Assembly (NCBI RefSeq): GCF_009901585.1
Contig: NZ_WXYO01000009.1
Location: 185,158-249,157 of the forward strand
Length of the DNA stretch: 64,000 nucleotides
Direction: 5' to 3'
DNA from: Poritiphilus flavus
GTDB taxonomy: Bacteria > Bacteroidota > Bacteroidia > Flavobacteriales > Flavobacteriaceae
Positions 1-8,953 of this stretch are shown one piece after another; the first letter of the stretch is position 1, and the number at the start of each line of letters is the position of its first letter. The position numbers and the translations under genes are program-made. A model generated the notes under the pieces. It was not told where the DNA came from and did no database searches. It saw only the letters and a program-made list of their open reading frames with translations.

Positions 1-50
1 CCGTTAAAAGAAACCCTGAAATAAAAACTTACCGGCGGATAGATCTCCAT
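1..50 (-). CDS. Second tail tube protein of the injection system (5' fragment, cut by window edge)
   Basis: An ATG opens two bases after the stop of the preceding tube gene. The 16 visible codons read MEIYPPVSFYFRVSFN. This matches the start of the neighbouring tube protein (YPLVKFHFQVDWGG) in spacing and character, so it is read as a second gp19-like inner tube subunit. Paired tube genes are usual in eCIS loci (compare Afp1 and Afp5). Only the N-terminus is visible, so the length is unknown. The call rests on this short similarity and on the operon position. Confidence 0.6.
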   Translation of the reverse strand, partial: MEIYPPVSFYFRVSFN

Positions 51-52
51 GC

Positions 53-484
53 TTATACGTACTCAATGGTTAAACCTTCATGAACGAGCTCCATGCTTTC
101 AATAGCCACCTCGTTCCCGTCGCTTTTCAGATCCGTGCTTTGGATTTTCATAGGCCAGCAGTTTTTTACCTTCCAGACCACGGTAGGCTCATGCTCTTCG
201 TTCAGCAGGCTTATGGTAATGTCTCTACGGTCTATGGTATTCAGTTTCACCGTATTCATCCATTCGTAATACTGGTTATCACTGGCAAAAGATCCACGTT
301 TAAGGGTAATATTGCTGAACTTTTGCATGCCCGGCATTTTCGTTTTGTGGTATTCCGGGCTGGCACCGTGTCTGTACTCTATAGGTTCGATTTCCATGTC
401 CAAACCAGATACTTCGGTAAAGCCGATCTTTGTTCCGCCCCAGTCTACCTGGAAATGGAACTTTACTAAAGGATACTCATTCAT
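53..484 (-). CDS. Contractile injection system inner tube protein (T4 gp19-like)
   Basis: A 143-residue protein of the size and pattern of the phage T4 gp19/Afp1/Pvc1 tube family. It opens with a YPLVKFHFQVDWGG strand, continues with a GFTEVSGLDMEIEPIEYRHG segment typical of these proteins, and is beta-rich throughout. Known family members stack as hexameric rings to form the rigid tube that the contracting sheath drives into a target. It lies 27 bases after the longer sheath gene and two bases before a second tube gene, which is standard eCIS order. The family call is firm; the target and cargo cannot be inferred from the window. Confidence 0.92.
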   Translation of the reverse strand: MNEYPLVKFHFQVDWGGTKIGFTEVSGLDMEIEPIEYRHGASPEYHKTKMPGMQKFSNITLKRGSFASDNQYYEWMNTVKLNTIDRRDITISLLNEEHEPTVVWKVKNCWPMKIQSTDLKSDGNEVAIESMELVHEGLTIEYV

Positions 485-511
485 TTTATAAGGATTTAAA
501 GTTTTGTTTTA

Positions 512-2296
512 TTAAGCTTCCATCATTTTGTGGGAGAATCGCAGTATGATGAATTCTGCAGGTCGTACAACGGCCATTCCGATCTCAACGATCATCCTTC
601 CGTTCAATACATCGTCCTGGATCATGGTCTCCCCAAGGCCTACCTTCACAAAAAAGGCCTCTTCAGGTTTCCCACCCATAAGCGCTCCCGCCCTCCATTG
701 GAGGATCAGGAAGTTTTCTATCATCGCTTTTACCTTTACCCAGGTATTAGCGTCGTTGTTCTCAAAAACAAACTGCTCACTGGCCTTCTTAACAGATTCT
801 TCAACCATATTGAAGAATCGGCGTACGGAGATATACCGCCATTCGTTACTGTTTCCGTCCAGCGTCCTGGCTCCCCATACCAGTGTTCCTTTTCCGGTGA
901 AGGAGCGGATAACGTTTATGGATTTTCCTGTGGGGTGCACATTAAAATTGTCATTGTCCGTATTGTCTACCTTTACTGTTGGCCCGTTGATGAGGTTAAT
1001 ACTCACATTGGCAGGAGCCTTCCATACGCCACGGGTATTATCCGTCCTTGCATATATCCCGACGACTGCAGAAGAAGGAGGCATAGCTACCGTGAATTCG
1101 CTCAGGGCCGTATTGACTTCGGCCAGAAAAGCATTCGTAAAATAGGTCGCGATATTGGTATTTCTGGCTGCAGGTATTCCCTGATCCGTGTTTACCTGGG
1201 CCAGAATGTTACCGGCCGCGGTTTCACTGTCCGCGCAGGAAGCAGCAAGGTCTGCTATGGCGGTTTCTATGTCCGTATTGTTGGTTGATGATGAGATATT
1301 TCTCCCGATAACATCGTCCAATGTAGCTTTGGCAGCAGTCAGTTCCGCTGAAGTGAAAGTGTCGTCCGTTACCAGCAGTAGAGCGTCTTCACCGTTCTTG
1401 TGTGCCTTTTGGGCAGCCCCTAGGGCAATCCTGTACTGTTCCAGTTTTCCGGTCTTAGGCAGGGGACCCGCGTCAATCACAGCCTGGTCTGCAACAGCTT
1501 TGGCCGCTACCACCTGGGCCTGGTGGGCCAGTGCCTCTGCAACTGTACCAAGGGCGGCAAGCGTTTGACCATTGAAGGCATCCGTCGCTCCATGAGACAG
1601 GGTAACGGTACTGTCTGAGTGCGGATGCACGATTTTAGTATCCAGGTAGGGGTAATATGCGGCCCCATAACTCAGGTTGTTTACACCGATATTATCCCGG
1701 AAACCACTGGCATCCGTGTCTGAAGGCAATACATCAAAAAGCCCGAAACGGTCTTTGAGATCAGCGCACTGAGAAAGTACGTCTTTATAAATGTCGTAGT
1801 ACTGATTAATGCTTAGCCTATCTGCTTCGGGAAAAAGAATAAGTGTGATCTCGTCTATTTTCCGGGCAGCATCCAGGCCCTCTTTAAGTTCCGTATAATC
1901 GTCTATGGCGTCCAGACTGGGAGTGGGTGTGGTGGAATCAAAGTCGCCTGTTGATATGATATAACATGGGCCGCCTCCGTTGGCAAAGTACATTTGTAAG
2001 GCCTGGTACATCCTGTAAGGAACTTCACCTCCGTTAAAATCAACACTTTGTGGTTGAAAGGGTGGTTGGTCTGCCAGGGTAACCAGTATTGGCTGTTGAT
2101 GGCTTTTTCCGAAGTAAGCCTCGTATTCCAGCAGGGACTTAACCCTAGTTGGAACCTTAAGCAGGGAATTTCCGTCTTCATCCGCTGCTTTCTCCGTGTA
2201 CCCGATAAAGGCCGGAATTGCAGTTTCTACCTGTGCCACCGATGGAGGCAGCAAGGAGACTTCTTCTACGTAAACACCGGGAGTTTTGTAATTCAT
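512..2296 (-). CDS. Contractile tail sheath protein, long form with helical insertion
   Basis: A 594-residue sheath protein. The N-terminus (TPGVYVEEVSLLPPSVAQVE) and the C-terminal 150 residues (WGARTLDGNSNEWRYISVRR, then LQWRAGALMGG and FVKVGLGETM) are nearly identical in character to the adjacent 461-residue sheath. These conserved parts form the sheath core and the strand handshake. The middle differs: about residues 240-385 form an alanine-rich, probably helical insert that the shorter paralogue lacks, likely displayed on the outer surface. The start codon overlaps the stop of the upstream sheath gene (ATGA), suggesting translational coupling. Multiple sheath paralogues are normal in eCIS and form different parts of the sheath. 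Confidence 0.93.
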   Translation of the reverse strand: MNYKTPGVYVEEVSLLPPSVAQVETAIPAFIGYTEKAADEDGNSLLKVPTRVKSLLEYEAYFGKSHQQPILVTLADQPPFQPQSVDFNGGEVPYRMYQALQMYFANGGGPCYIISTGDFDSTTPTPSLDAIDDYTELKEGLDAARKIDEITLILFPEADRLSINQYYDIYKDVLSQCADLKDRFGLFDVLPSDTDASGFRDNIGVNNLSYGAAYYPYLDTKIVHPHSDSTVTLSHGATDAFNGQTLAALGTVAEALAHQAQVVAAKAVADQAVIDAGPLPKTGKLEQYRIALGAAQKAHKNGEDALLLVTDDTFTSAELTAAKATLDDVIGRNISSSTNNTDIETAIADLAASCADSETAAGNILAQVNTDQGIPAARNTNIATYFTNAFLAEVNTALSEFTVAMPPSSAVVGIYARTDNTRGVWKAPANVSINLINGPTVKVDNTDNDNFNVHPTGKSINVIRSFTGKGTLVWGARTLDGNSNEWRYISVRRFFNMVEESVKKASEQFVFENNDANTWVKVKAMIENFLILQWRAGALMGGKPEEAFFVKVGLGETMIQDDVLNGRMIVEIGMAVVRPAEFIILRFSHKMMEA

Positions 2297-3678
2297 GATT
2301 CAAGCATTTTGTGAGAGAAACGTAGGATGATAAATTCAGCCGGCCGTACGACTGCCATTCCGATCTCAACGATCATTCTGCCGTTGAGTACATCGTCTTC
2401 CGTCATGGTTTCACCGAGTCCGACCTTTACAAAGAAGGCCTGTTCGGCCTTGGCACCCATTAAGGCGCCGGCTCTCCATTGAAGTACCAGGAAGTTCTCG
2501 ATCATGGATTTGACCTTTATCCAGGTGTTGGCGTCATTGGGTTCAAAAACAAACCTTTCCGTGGCCTTCATAACGGACTCTTCCACCATATTGAAGAACC
2601 GTCTTACAGAGATGTATCGCCACTCATTGCTGTTTCCATCCAGGGTACGAGCCCCCCATACCAGGGGTCCTTTTCCTGTAAAGAAGCGAATGGCGTTGAT
2701 GGATTTTCCGGTATCGCTTACGTTCAGGCCGTCCTGCTCTACATTTTCCAGGTGTACAGTTGGTTTTTTAACCAGATTGAGACTTACATTGGCCGGAGCT
2801 TTCCAAACTCCCCGGCTGCTATCCACGGCAGCATAAACGCCAGCGATAGCTCCACTGCACGGCATTTCCAAGGTGGCGTCCGCGATAGATTTTTTGATTT
2901 CGTAATACTTCTCTTTATGAGATCCATTGTCTGCGTGAAAGAGCGAAGCATCCGCAAGGGCCGGAGTAGCTGTGATAGCTTCTTCCGTATGCCGCAACTT
3001 CATTGCTGTACCATCATTATCCACATCTATCTGATCGTCTGCGGCCATATGGGTAAGCGATGTTTCCAGGTTCGGATAGTACGCCGCTCCATACATCAGG
3101 TTACTGGTTCCTATGGCATTTCTAAAGGGAGTTGCAGAGCTTCCCGCCGGATCTGTGGCGTCCGCTACCGGGGTCACATCGCAGATGGCAAAGCGGTCTC
3201 CCAGGTCAGCGCACTGCTGCATGGCCGCTACATAAAGGTCCGTTTCCCCGGGAGCATCCGGGAAGACGATCATTGTGGGTTCATCCTCCTTTTTTAGCAG
3301 GGCAAGTCCACCGGTGAGCGCGGTATTGTCAATATCGTTGACGTTTGCAGGGATGGTGTAGTTACCTACAGAAACAATATAACAAGGCCCTCCGCCATTG
3401 GCAAAGTACAATTGCAGGGCGTAATAAAGTTTGTATACCGGGGTGGCGGGGATAGTACCGCTAATGTTTCCTGAAGCATCTATGGAGAATTCAGGCAATT
3501 CGTGGGCCGGACCCCCGTAAACTGCCTCATAATCCACCAGGGATTTGATCTTTTTTGGTGTAGTGGGCCCGCTTTGCGTGTACCCGATAAATGCAGGGAT
3601 CGCCGTTTCTACTTGGGCTACAGAGGGAGGGAAGATGCTGATTTCCTCTATGTAAACGCCGGGTGTCTTGTAATTCAT
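2293..3678 (-). CDS. Contractile tail sheath protein, short form
   Basis: A 461-residue sheath protein. It begins TPGVYIEEISIFPPSVAQVE and ends VRPAEFIILRFSHKMLES, both shared with its downstream paralogue. The sheath polymerises around the tube and contracts on firing. It has a compact central variable domain (about residues 200-275) in place of the long alanine-rich insertion of the other copy. It sits between the 257-residue unknown gene (18-base gap) and the long sheath gene (4-base overlap), so the genes are almost certainly one transcript. The length is normal for an eCIS sheath subunit. Confidence 0.93.
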   Translation of the reverse strand: MNYKTPGVYIEEISIFPPSVAQVETAIPAFIGYTQSGPTTPKKIKSLVDYEAVYGGPAHELPEFSIDASGNISGTIPATPVYKLYYALQLYFANGGGPCYIVSVGNYTIPANVNDIDNTALTGGLALLKKEDEPTMIVFPDAPGETDLYVAAMQQCADLGDRFAICDVTPVADATDPAGSSATPFRNAIGTSNLMYGAAYYPNLETSLTHMAADDQIDVDNDGTAMKLRHTEEAITATPALADASLFHADNGSHKEKYYEIKKSIADATLEMPCSGAIAGVYAAVDSSRGVWKAPANVSLNLVKKPTVHLENVEQDGLNVSDTGKSINAIRFFTGKGPLVWGARTLDGNSNEWRYISVRRFFNMVEESVMKATERFVFEPNDANTWIKVKSMIENFLVLQWRAGALMGAKAEQAFFVKVGLGETMTEDDVLNGRMIVEIGMAVVRPAEFIILRFSHKMLES

Positions 3679-3696
3679 ATTTCTGGAGTTTTATTA

Positions 3697-4470
3697 CTAT
3701 TTCAGTTTTAAAATGATTTGATAAGCCTTTCCGGTATCTGCCGGGGCAGTAGATTGAGAATTGTTCCAATAAATGTCCAATACGCCGTTGGCAGCACTTT
3801 GTTTTATACTGTTGCTCAGGTAAACCGTGGCTGCCGCCGGACTTGCCTGGTCTGTTTCAAGCAAATAAGGCCCTTCATCTGCTATGTAATCACTCTCCTG
3901 CTCTATGGGATCGTTGATCCGCACATAGATCAGAGGCATACTTGGGGATGTGGGCGGGTCTATTGGGATGGTCTGTAATACATCCTGTGGTGTAAATTTC
4001 TTTTTAAGACGCCATTCTGTCGGCGTATTTGTTGTCGGCAAGTCTGTGCGTTGATCAAAAGACTGTTGTTTGATAAAAGCCAGGTCTGCCGTTCCCAGGC
4101 TGGTGGATGCAGTTAGGTTCTGGCCCGGAGAAATACCGCCGTCAGTTTTTAAATTATCCAGGTAGAATTGAGGCACTTCGCTGGTTTGAGGCTCATACTT
4201 TGTAATGAAGGCCGGGTCTGTGATCTCAATGCCAAAAGAAAACCTGATCTTTTCCGTGATTTCTGCCTGAATGGGGACTGAAGCTTCCGGGAAGGTTTTG
4301 TAGTAAATATCAAAACCATTGTCCCTTTCTTTAAATACCAGCTGATAACGGTTTAGCAGTTCATTACAGGCCTGAGTAGGGCTAAACCGCAATCCCCTTA
4401 CCGCAATATCGGTGGTTTGTTCTTTAACCCGAACGGTAAAAAGGCGTTGGTATGTTAGCGTAAAACTCAT
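3697..4470 (-). CDS. Unknown protein of the injection system operon
   Basis: A 257-residue soluble protein without signal peptide or membrane segment. I do not recognise a family. It begins with a strand-rich segment (MSFTLTYQRLFTVRVKEQTT) and carries a proline-rich middle (about residues 165-185, including IPIDPPTSPSMP). Its ATG overlaps the stop of the DUF4255 gene by four bases and the sheath gene follows closely, so it is probably made together with the structural proteins. A role as a cap, adaptor or sheath-associated component is inferred from position only. Confidence 0.6.
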   Translation of the reverse strand: MSFTLTYQRLFTVRVKEQTTDIAVRGLRFSPTQACNELLNRYQLVFKERDNGFDIYYKTFPEASVPIQAEITEKIRFSFGIEITDPAFITKYEPQTSEVPQFYLDNLKTDGGISPGQNLTASTSLGTADLAFIKQQSFDQRTDLPTTNTPTEWRLKKKFTPQDVLQTIPIDPPTSPSMPLIYVRINDPIEQESDYIADEGPYLLETDQASPAAATVYLSNSIKQSAANGVLDIYWNNSQSTAPADTGKAYQIILKLK

Positions 4471-5036
4471 GATTTCAAATTCAATTGACTGTCCAGGCTT
4501 ATGCTGCTCACCTCCGGGGCTTCAGCGTGTTCGTTACGCTGTACTTTAACTACTCTTATCTTATAGAGCACAGACGGATAGTGATTGCCACCCAATACGC
4601 TCCAGATATGATTCAGCTGTTCAAAGTTTACATTGTACATCTCGAAGATCAGTCTGTCTATGGGCGGGTTGAAAAGTTGAGTGTCTGTCACATTGTTAAA
4701 GGTGAACCACTTGTTGGTTTGGAAAAAACTTATGAGTTGAGACAGTTTGGTGATGCTGGTGGTATAGGTCTCCAGTTTAAAGGCAAAAAGTATGAATAGG
4801 TTCAGAACGATAGGAGGTTCCATCCGCCGCAATTGATTGTTTATGCGGATGTAATTCGGTTTGTTCTTCATGGTGGCCTCTTCTTCTATGTTCACCAGGG
4901 ACAGGAACAGCCCTTCTTTGTTCGGATCGTTGTGAAGTGTATGCAGGTTATCTGCAATGATATCATTGGCATTTAGGTTGAGGGTGGGGTCATTGCTCAA
5001 CTGTGTTCTGATGAATTGCAGGGTCTGTTCGATCAT
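4467..5036 (-). CDS. DUF4255/Pvc16-like protein (tube terminator or cap)
   Basis: A 189-residue protein with the features of the DUF4255 (Pvc16 N-terminal) family. It starts with a helix (MIEQTLQFIRTQLS) and has a strand followed by NLFILFAFKLETYTTSITKLSQLISFFQ, a hallmark region of the family, then IWSVLGGNHYPSVLYKIRVV. Members such as Afp16/Pvc16 terminate the tube and sheath at the distal end and set particle length. Lying at the head of the operon before the sheath and tube genes fits this role. The family assignment is by motif recognition and is fairly secure. Confidence 0.85.
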   Translation of the reverse strand: MIEQTLQFIRTQLSNDPTLNLNANDIIADNLHTLHNDPNKEGLFLSLVNIEEEATMKNKPNYIRINNQLRRMEPPIVLNLFILFAFKLETYTTSITKLSQLISFFQTNKWFTFNNVTDTQLFNPPIDRLIFEMYNVNFEQLNHIWSVLGGNHYPSVLYKIRVVKVQRNEHAEAPEVSSISLDSQLNLKS

Positions 5037-5038
5037 TA

Positions 5039-5350
5039 TTAAGGACTGAGTTTTTCAAATATGAGTTGAAAGTCACCTTCGTCTATCATATCGGTGATCA
5101 TTGGATGCAATTCTTCGCGTTTCAGATCCTTGACGATTACCATATTTTTAGACCAATAGTATCTTTTTGCCATTTCGCTCCGTTTCCGATAGCTTTCCTC
5201 TACCGCGTCTACCAATTCGTTCAGGCTGATAAAATGAGCCTTGTAATGATCCCCATTCTCTAAGTGGACGATCACATCTGTATCAAGTTTGCTGTAATCC
5301 AATTCACGACTTCCGATATCCTCGGCAAAAAAAATCCTCTTTATGGTCAT
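5039..5350 (-). CDS. Small unknown protein, first gene of the injection system operon
   Basis: A 103-residue acidic and basic mixed protein with no signal peptide or membrane helix. It precedes the DUF4255 gene by two bases, so it heads the visible operon. I do not recognise the family. The second half (residues 55-100) is predicted helical, with charged heptads such as EESYRKRSEMAKRYYW. A small first gene could be regulatory or a chaperone; nothing in the sequence decides this. Confidence 0.6.
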   Translation of the reverse strand: MTIKRIFFAEDIGSRELDYSKLDTDVIVHLENGDHYKAHFISLNELVDAVEESYRKRSEMAKRYYWSKNMVIVKDLKREELHPMITDMIDEGDFQLIFEKLSP

Positions 5351-5559
5351 ACAGTGGTTTGGCCAATTTTTATATCAAGATAGGCCTGCGTATCCCCCAT
5401 ATCAAGCTACGTTTGCCTGGCGGTACTGTAATTGGTACGAACGGTAGTATATTTGGCATGAATGGTCTTTGGTGGCTTAAACCAGGTCAATAGCTATCGC
5501 ATCAGTCCTTTTTTGGCCTGTCGCGGAACGGTATATGTAAAATTGATGTGAATGGGATT

Positions 5560-6417
5560 TTAGCTCCTGATCTGATGGAGGAAGTCAGATTTTCTCCGTC
5601 TGGAAAGTGGAACCGGTTTGGAATCTGAGCTGAAGAAGATATAGCCTTCGCGTGAGTACTTTTTCACGAATTTGAGATTAATATGATGGGAGCGGTGACA
5701 AGGGAAAAAACCACAGCCTTTGAGGAGTTCCCGAAATTTGCCGATACTGTAAGAACTGATGATATGTGTTCTGGCGGTGGTGATGATCAGGGTGCATTTT
5801 TGAAGCCCCTCACAGCGGATGATATCCTCTGAGTTGATGAACTCCAGGCCGTCAATGGTAGGTACACCGATCAATTTGCTTTTTCGGTTTGAGCTTTCGC
5901 TAATCGCTTCCAGCTGTTTCTTATGGCGTTCTACTTTCTTTAGGGCACAACGGATAGAGAGGCTGGCTTCCTCGCCCTTTAGCGGCAGGGAAATAAAGCC
6001 ATAATTTTCTTGTCTTAGGGCTTTTATAGCGTCTTCCGGGCTTTCAGACAAGGAAATTATCCCCGGTAATGCAGTTTCATCCAGGAAAGCCTTAATGGCT
6101 TGTATATAGGTAGCTTTGCAAAAGATCAGATCCGGTTTATGATTTCTGAAGACCGTTGGGATCTCTGAGAGGCTGGATATCACCGCAACTACCTGGATCT
6201 CCGGAAACACCCTTTTTAACCAAATGACCAGGCGGGATACCATAGGAATGTCTTTTTCCAGTATCAGCACATTGTAATCACCGATTTCCGTCTGGCTGCC
6301 GTGGGTTTCGTTGGATTTCGTGTTTGCCCCGGTGCTCATAGTCTCATCCCTTGAGGTAGTAGTGGTATCACCTTCCTTGGGATAATGCTGATGATCTGCG
6401 CTAAAAGGCATGGGCAT
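5560..6417 (-). CDS. LytTR-family DNA-binding regulator with degenerate receiver domain
   Basis: A 285-residue protein. Residues about 50-165 look like a response-regulator receiver and residues about 180-285 are a LytTR domain (INSEDIIRCEGLQKCTLIIT, then FPCHRSHHINLKFVKKYS). The receiver lacks expected catalytic residues. The usual LLD phospho-acceptor position reads FCK in PDLIFCKATY, and the conserved lysine region reads GFISLPL. Phosphorylation-independent control is therefore likely. It lies just upstream of and co-directional with the injection system operon, 209 bases away, so control of that operon is a reasonable inference. It is divergent from the patatin gene, so a shared regulatory region is also possible. 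The first 45 residues are low-complexity and may include a later true start. Confidence 0.82.
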   Translation of the reverse strand: MPMPFSADHQHYPKEGDTTTTSRDETMSTGANTKSNETHGSQTEIGDYNVLILEKDIPMVSRLVIWLKRVFPEIQVVAVISSLSEIPTVFRNHKPDLIFCKATYIQAIKAFLDETALPGIISLSESPEDAIKALRQENYGFISLPLKGEEASLSIRCALKKVERHKKQLEAISESSNRKSKLIGVPTIDGLEFINSEDIIRCEGLQKCTLIITTARTHIISSYSIGKFRELLKGCGFFPCHRSHHINLKFVKKYSREGYIFFSSDSKPVPLSRRRKSDFLHQIRS

Positions 6418-6675
6418 ACAGGTTATTGACTTAGCGATAAGACTTACAAGGGGGGCACTTTATTTCCTTCAAAGTATGGATTTATTTTACGATCCGTAGG
6501 ATAAATTGTATAGAATGCAGGAAGTTTTGTGTGGATGGAACAAGCTGATTTGATACCTCAAAGATCCTGTGGCATCATTTTCATCCCTAAATGCCTGTTC
6601 CCTCTGGCCTAAGAGGTGGTCTCCGGATTATTGAGTAAATTGTAGGAAAAATAATCAACGACCAATAACCGATTT

Positions 6676-8937
6676 ATGGAAAACCAAGGCAGTTTTCTCC
6701 AGTCCATTGTAAGCTGGATCTTTAAGATCGTGCTGGAATTAAGGAAGCACATTATCCCTGTGCTTATTATCGGCTTGGTGTATTTGATGTTCTGGAATTT
6801 TCCTCAGACCAATGACCTGCTCCTGGTCCTGAACCAGCCCAGGGACCACTTTAAGGAAATGCTGTTTTTCTTCGCTGGCCTAACCGTACTGGCCTTTCTG
6901 ATCAGTAACCTGAATGATTACCTGAATGGAAACAATTCCAAAGCGGCCTATGTGCCTATGGATAGTAAGGAAAAAGCGATCAGCAAGGGCGAAGAGTCCG
7001 ACTATGACGATAAGGAGACCGAAGACCAGTACCTGGAGCGTATGCTCCCAAAGGTTCTGGGGACCATATTGTTGCTGATTACAACCTTTGCCGTAGAACA
7101 TACCTTCAACACCATTACCGGCAAAGTCATATTCATAGGTGCTGGATGGGGTCTGACTATTTTCCTGTTTCTCCTATTGCTCAGCCTCTATCAGGATATA
7201 GGTCAATGGTTCGCCAGATTCATGAAAAAATGGGATAGAAAGGGAGTGATAACGCTTGTATTGGCGGTAATTTGTCTCTTGATCATTATTATACTTGGCT
7301 TTTTCAACAGGGGAGGTTCGGATGAGGACATCGTCCGCTTGTTTTGGGCCTTTTTGCTGTTGAGTCTCTTCTTTTTCATCGTATCAGTCTCTTATTCCAG
7401 GCTCATATTATGGTTTAAGGAGAACGTAGGGGTTTTTCTCATTGCCGGCCTTACAGCCATCGCCTTTGTTTTGTATTTGGTATTTCTTGTGGTACCCGGG
7501 TATTCCAGCAATTTAAACCCGCTTACGGTTATCCTGGTTTTCCTTATCGGTTTGTTTAGCGTGGCCCAGGCGATCAAGGTATTGGGGGCCAAGCTAAAGA
7601 TCCCCTTGTTATCCGTAGTGGTATTCCTGCTGTTTATCTGGGGAGGAATTACGGCAGCCAGGAAGGATTTTAACCATTATGAGGTGTCCAGCACCAAAAG
7701 GACAATTTCGGTAAATGAACGCCCGGGTCTAAAGGAACACATACGTTCCTGGATAGAAGACCGGCGTGATACCATTGCAGCGTCAACAAAATTCCCGGTG
7801 ATCTTTGTGGCCGCGGAAGGAGGAGGCTCACGCGCCGGATTGTGGTCTTTTTTGATACACAGTAAATTGTACGAGACCAATCCGGATTATTTCAATACCT
7901 ATTTGTTTTCCATGACGGGGGCATCCGGCGGCAATGTTGGTAACAATATGTTTTACAATGCCGCTTACGAGGCTTTCCAAAAGGATCGCACTATAAACTT
8001 AAAAAGCAGTGGCGTATATCGCTATAAAGCCAGTACGGTTTACGACCAGAACTATTTATCTTCTTCAATCGCCTCCCTGTTGGGCAGGGACCTGGCCGAG
8101 AGCATTTCCGGTATTTTTAGTTTTAAGGACAGGGCTGAACTGTTGGAAGGCGAGTGGGCCTCCCGATATTCAGAAACTTTCAACGGCACTATAGCACCAT
8201 CGATAAACCGGGAATTCCTCAGTTTTATACCCCGCAAGGGCAAGAGTGGAAAAACACCTCCTGTGATCCTGGTAAATACCACCCACCTTCAAAGCGGGAA
8301 CTACGCGGTGATCAGCCCGGTAAACCTGGTAAAAGATTCCCTTGGGACCCATATTTTCAGGGATTTTCTGGCAAATTACGAGAGGGCGGCAAACAAAATG
8401 AAAGAGCAGAAGGCCATTAGGATCAATACCGGCATGTTGCTCAATGCGCGTTTTCCTTATATCAGTCCTGTTGGGCGTGTCCCGGGTGTAGGTCAATACG
8501 CGGATGCCGGCTATTACGACAATATTGGCGGGACGCTAACTACCCGTCTTGTCGCGGCTTTTGAAGGGATTGTAGATCAGGAATACGAGGATCTTAAACC
8601 TAAGCTGGATATCCGGGTTTTGATGATACGCAATATAACTAAACCAAAAAGTGCCAAAGACACGCTTCGGTATTCCAGTCAGTTGCTGGCGCCTCCGCAG
8701 GTAGCCGCTAATGCTATTTTCGCTCATCCCAATGAACTATTCAACTTATTCGGCGATGACTATATGATCGAGTCTAAACGAACACCAATAGAAGCCCCAA
8801 GAGACAGTACCAAAACTATCACCCCCATCTTACCTTTGGGTCGTTATTTGTCCGAATCGGCAATTCTGTCCTTAGAGGCCAGGCTTAAGAACGACACGAT
8901 TCAGAGGCGTTTAAAGAAGTTATTGGAGGTGAAATAA
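6676..8937 (+). CDS. Polytopic membrane protein with C-terminal patatin-like phospholipase domain
   Basis: A 753-residue protein. The first 330 residues carry about nine hydrophobic helices (for example 28-44, 150-172, 190-209, 220-240, 252-273, 309-326). A patatin-like lipase follows from residue 370: the oxyanion motif EGGGSRAG (381-388), the nucleophile elbow GASGG (Ser417), and the catalytic Asp610 in YADAGYYDN. All key residues are present. Patatin lipases cleave membrane phospholipids and act as effectors in several antiphage systems, but membrane-tethered forms also serve lipid turnover. The gene stands alone, divergent from the LytTR regulator and convergent with the epimerase gene. 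Confidence 0.85.
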   Translation: MENQGSFLQSIVSWIFKIVLELRKHIIPVLIIGLVYLMFWNFPQTNDLLLVLNQPRDHFKEMLFFFAGLTVLAFLISNLNDYLNGNNSKAAYVPMDSKEKAISKGEESDYDDKETEDQYLERMLPKVLGTILLLITTFAVEHTFNTITGKVIFIGAGWGLTIFLFLLLLSLYQDIGQWFARFMKKWDRKGVITLVLAVICLLIIIILGFFNRGGSDEDIVRLFWAFLLLSLFFFIVSVSYSRLILWFKENVGVFLIAGLTAIAFVLYLVFLVVPGYSSNLNPLTVILVFLIGLFSVAQAIKVLGAKLKIPLLSVVVFLLFIWGGITAARKDFNHYEVSSTKRTISVNERPGLKEHIRSWIEDRRDTIAASTKFPVIFVAAEGGGSRAGLWSFLIHSKLYETNPDYFNTYLFSMTGASGGNVGNNMFYNAAYEAFQKDRTINLKSSGVYRYKASTVYDQNYLSSSIASLLGRDLAESISGIFSFKDRAELLEGEWASRYSETFNGTIAPSINREFLSFIPRKGKSGKTPPVILVNTTHLQSGNYAVISPVNLVKDSLGTHIFRDFLANYERAANKMKEQKAIRINTGMLLNARFPYISPVGRVPGVGQYADAGYYDNIGGTLTTRLVAAFEGIVDQEYEDLKPKLDIRVLMIRNITKPKSAKDTLRYSSQLLAPPQVAANAIFAHPNELFNLFGDDYMIESKRTPIEAPRDSTKTITPILPLGRYLSESAILSLEARLKNDTIQRRLKKLLEVK

Positions 8938-8953
8938 CCGGGCTCTGGACGAA

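Noticed and set aside
530..1288. A 252-codon plus-strand frame opposite the sheath gene, and other long antisense frames.
   Set aside because: It mirrors a well-supported sheath gene and has no protein-like features.
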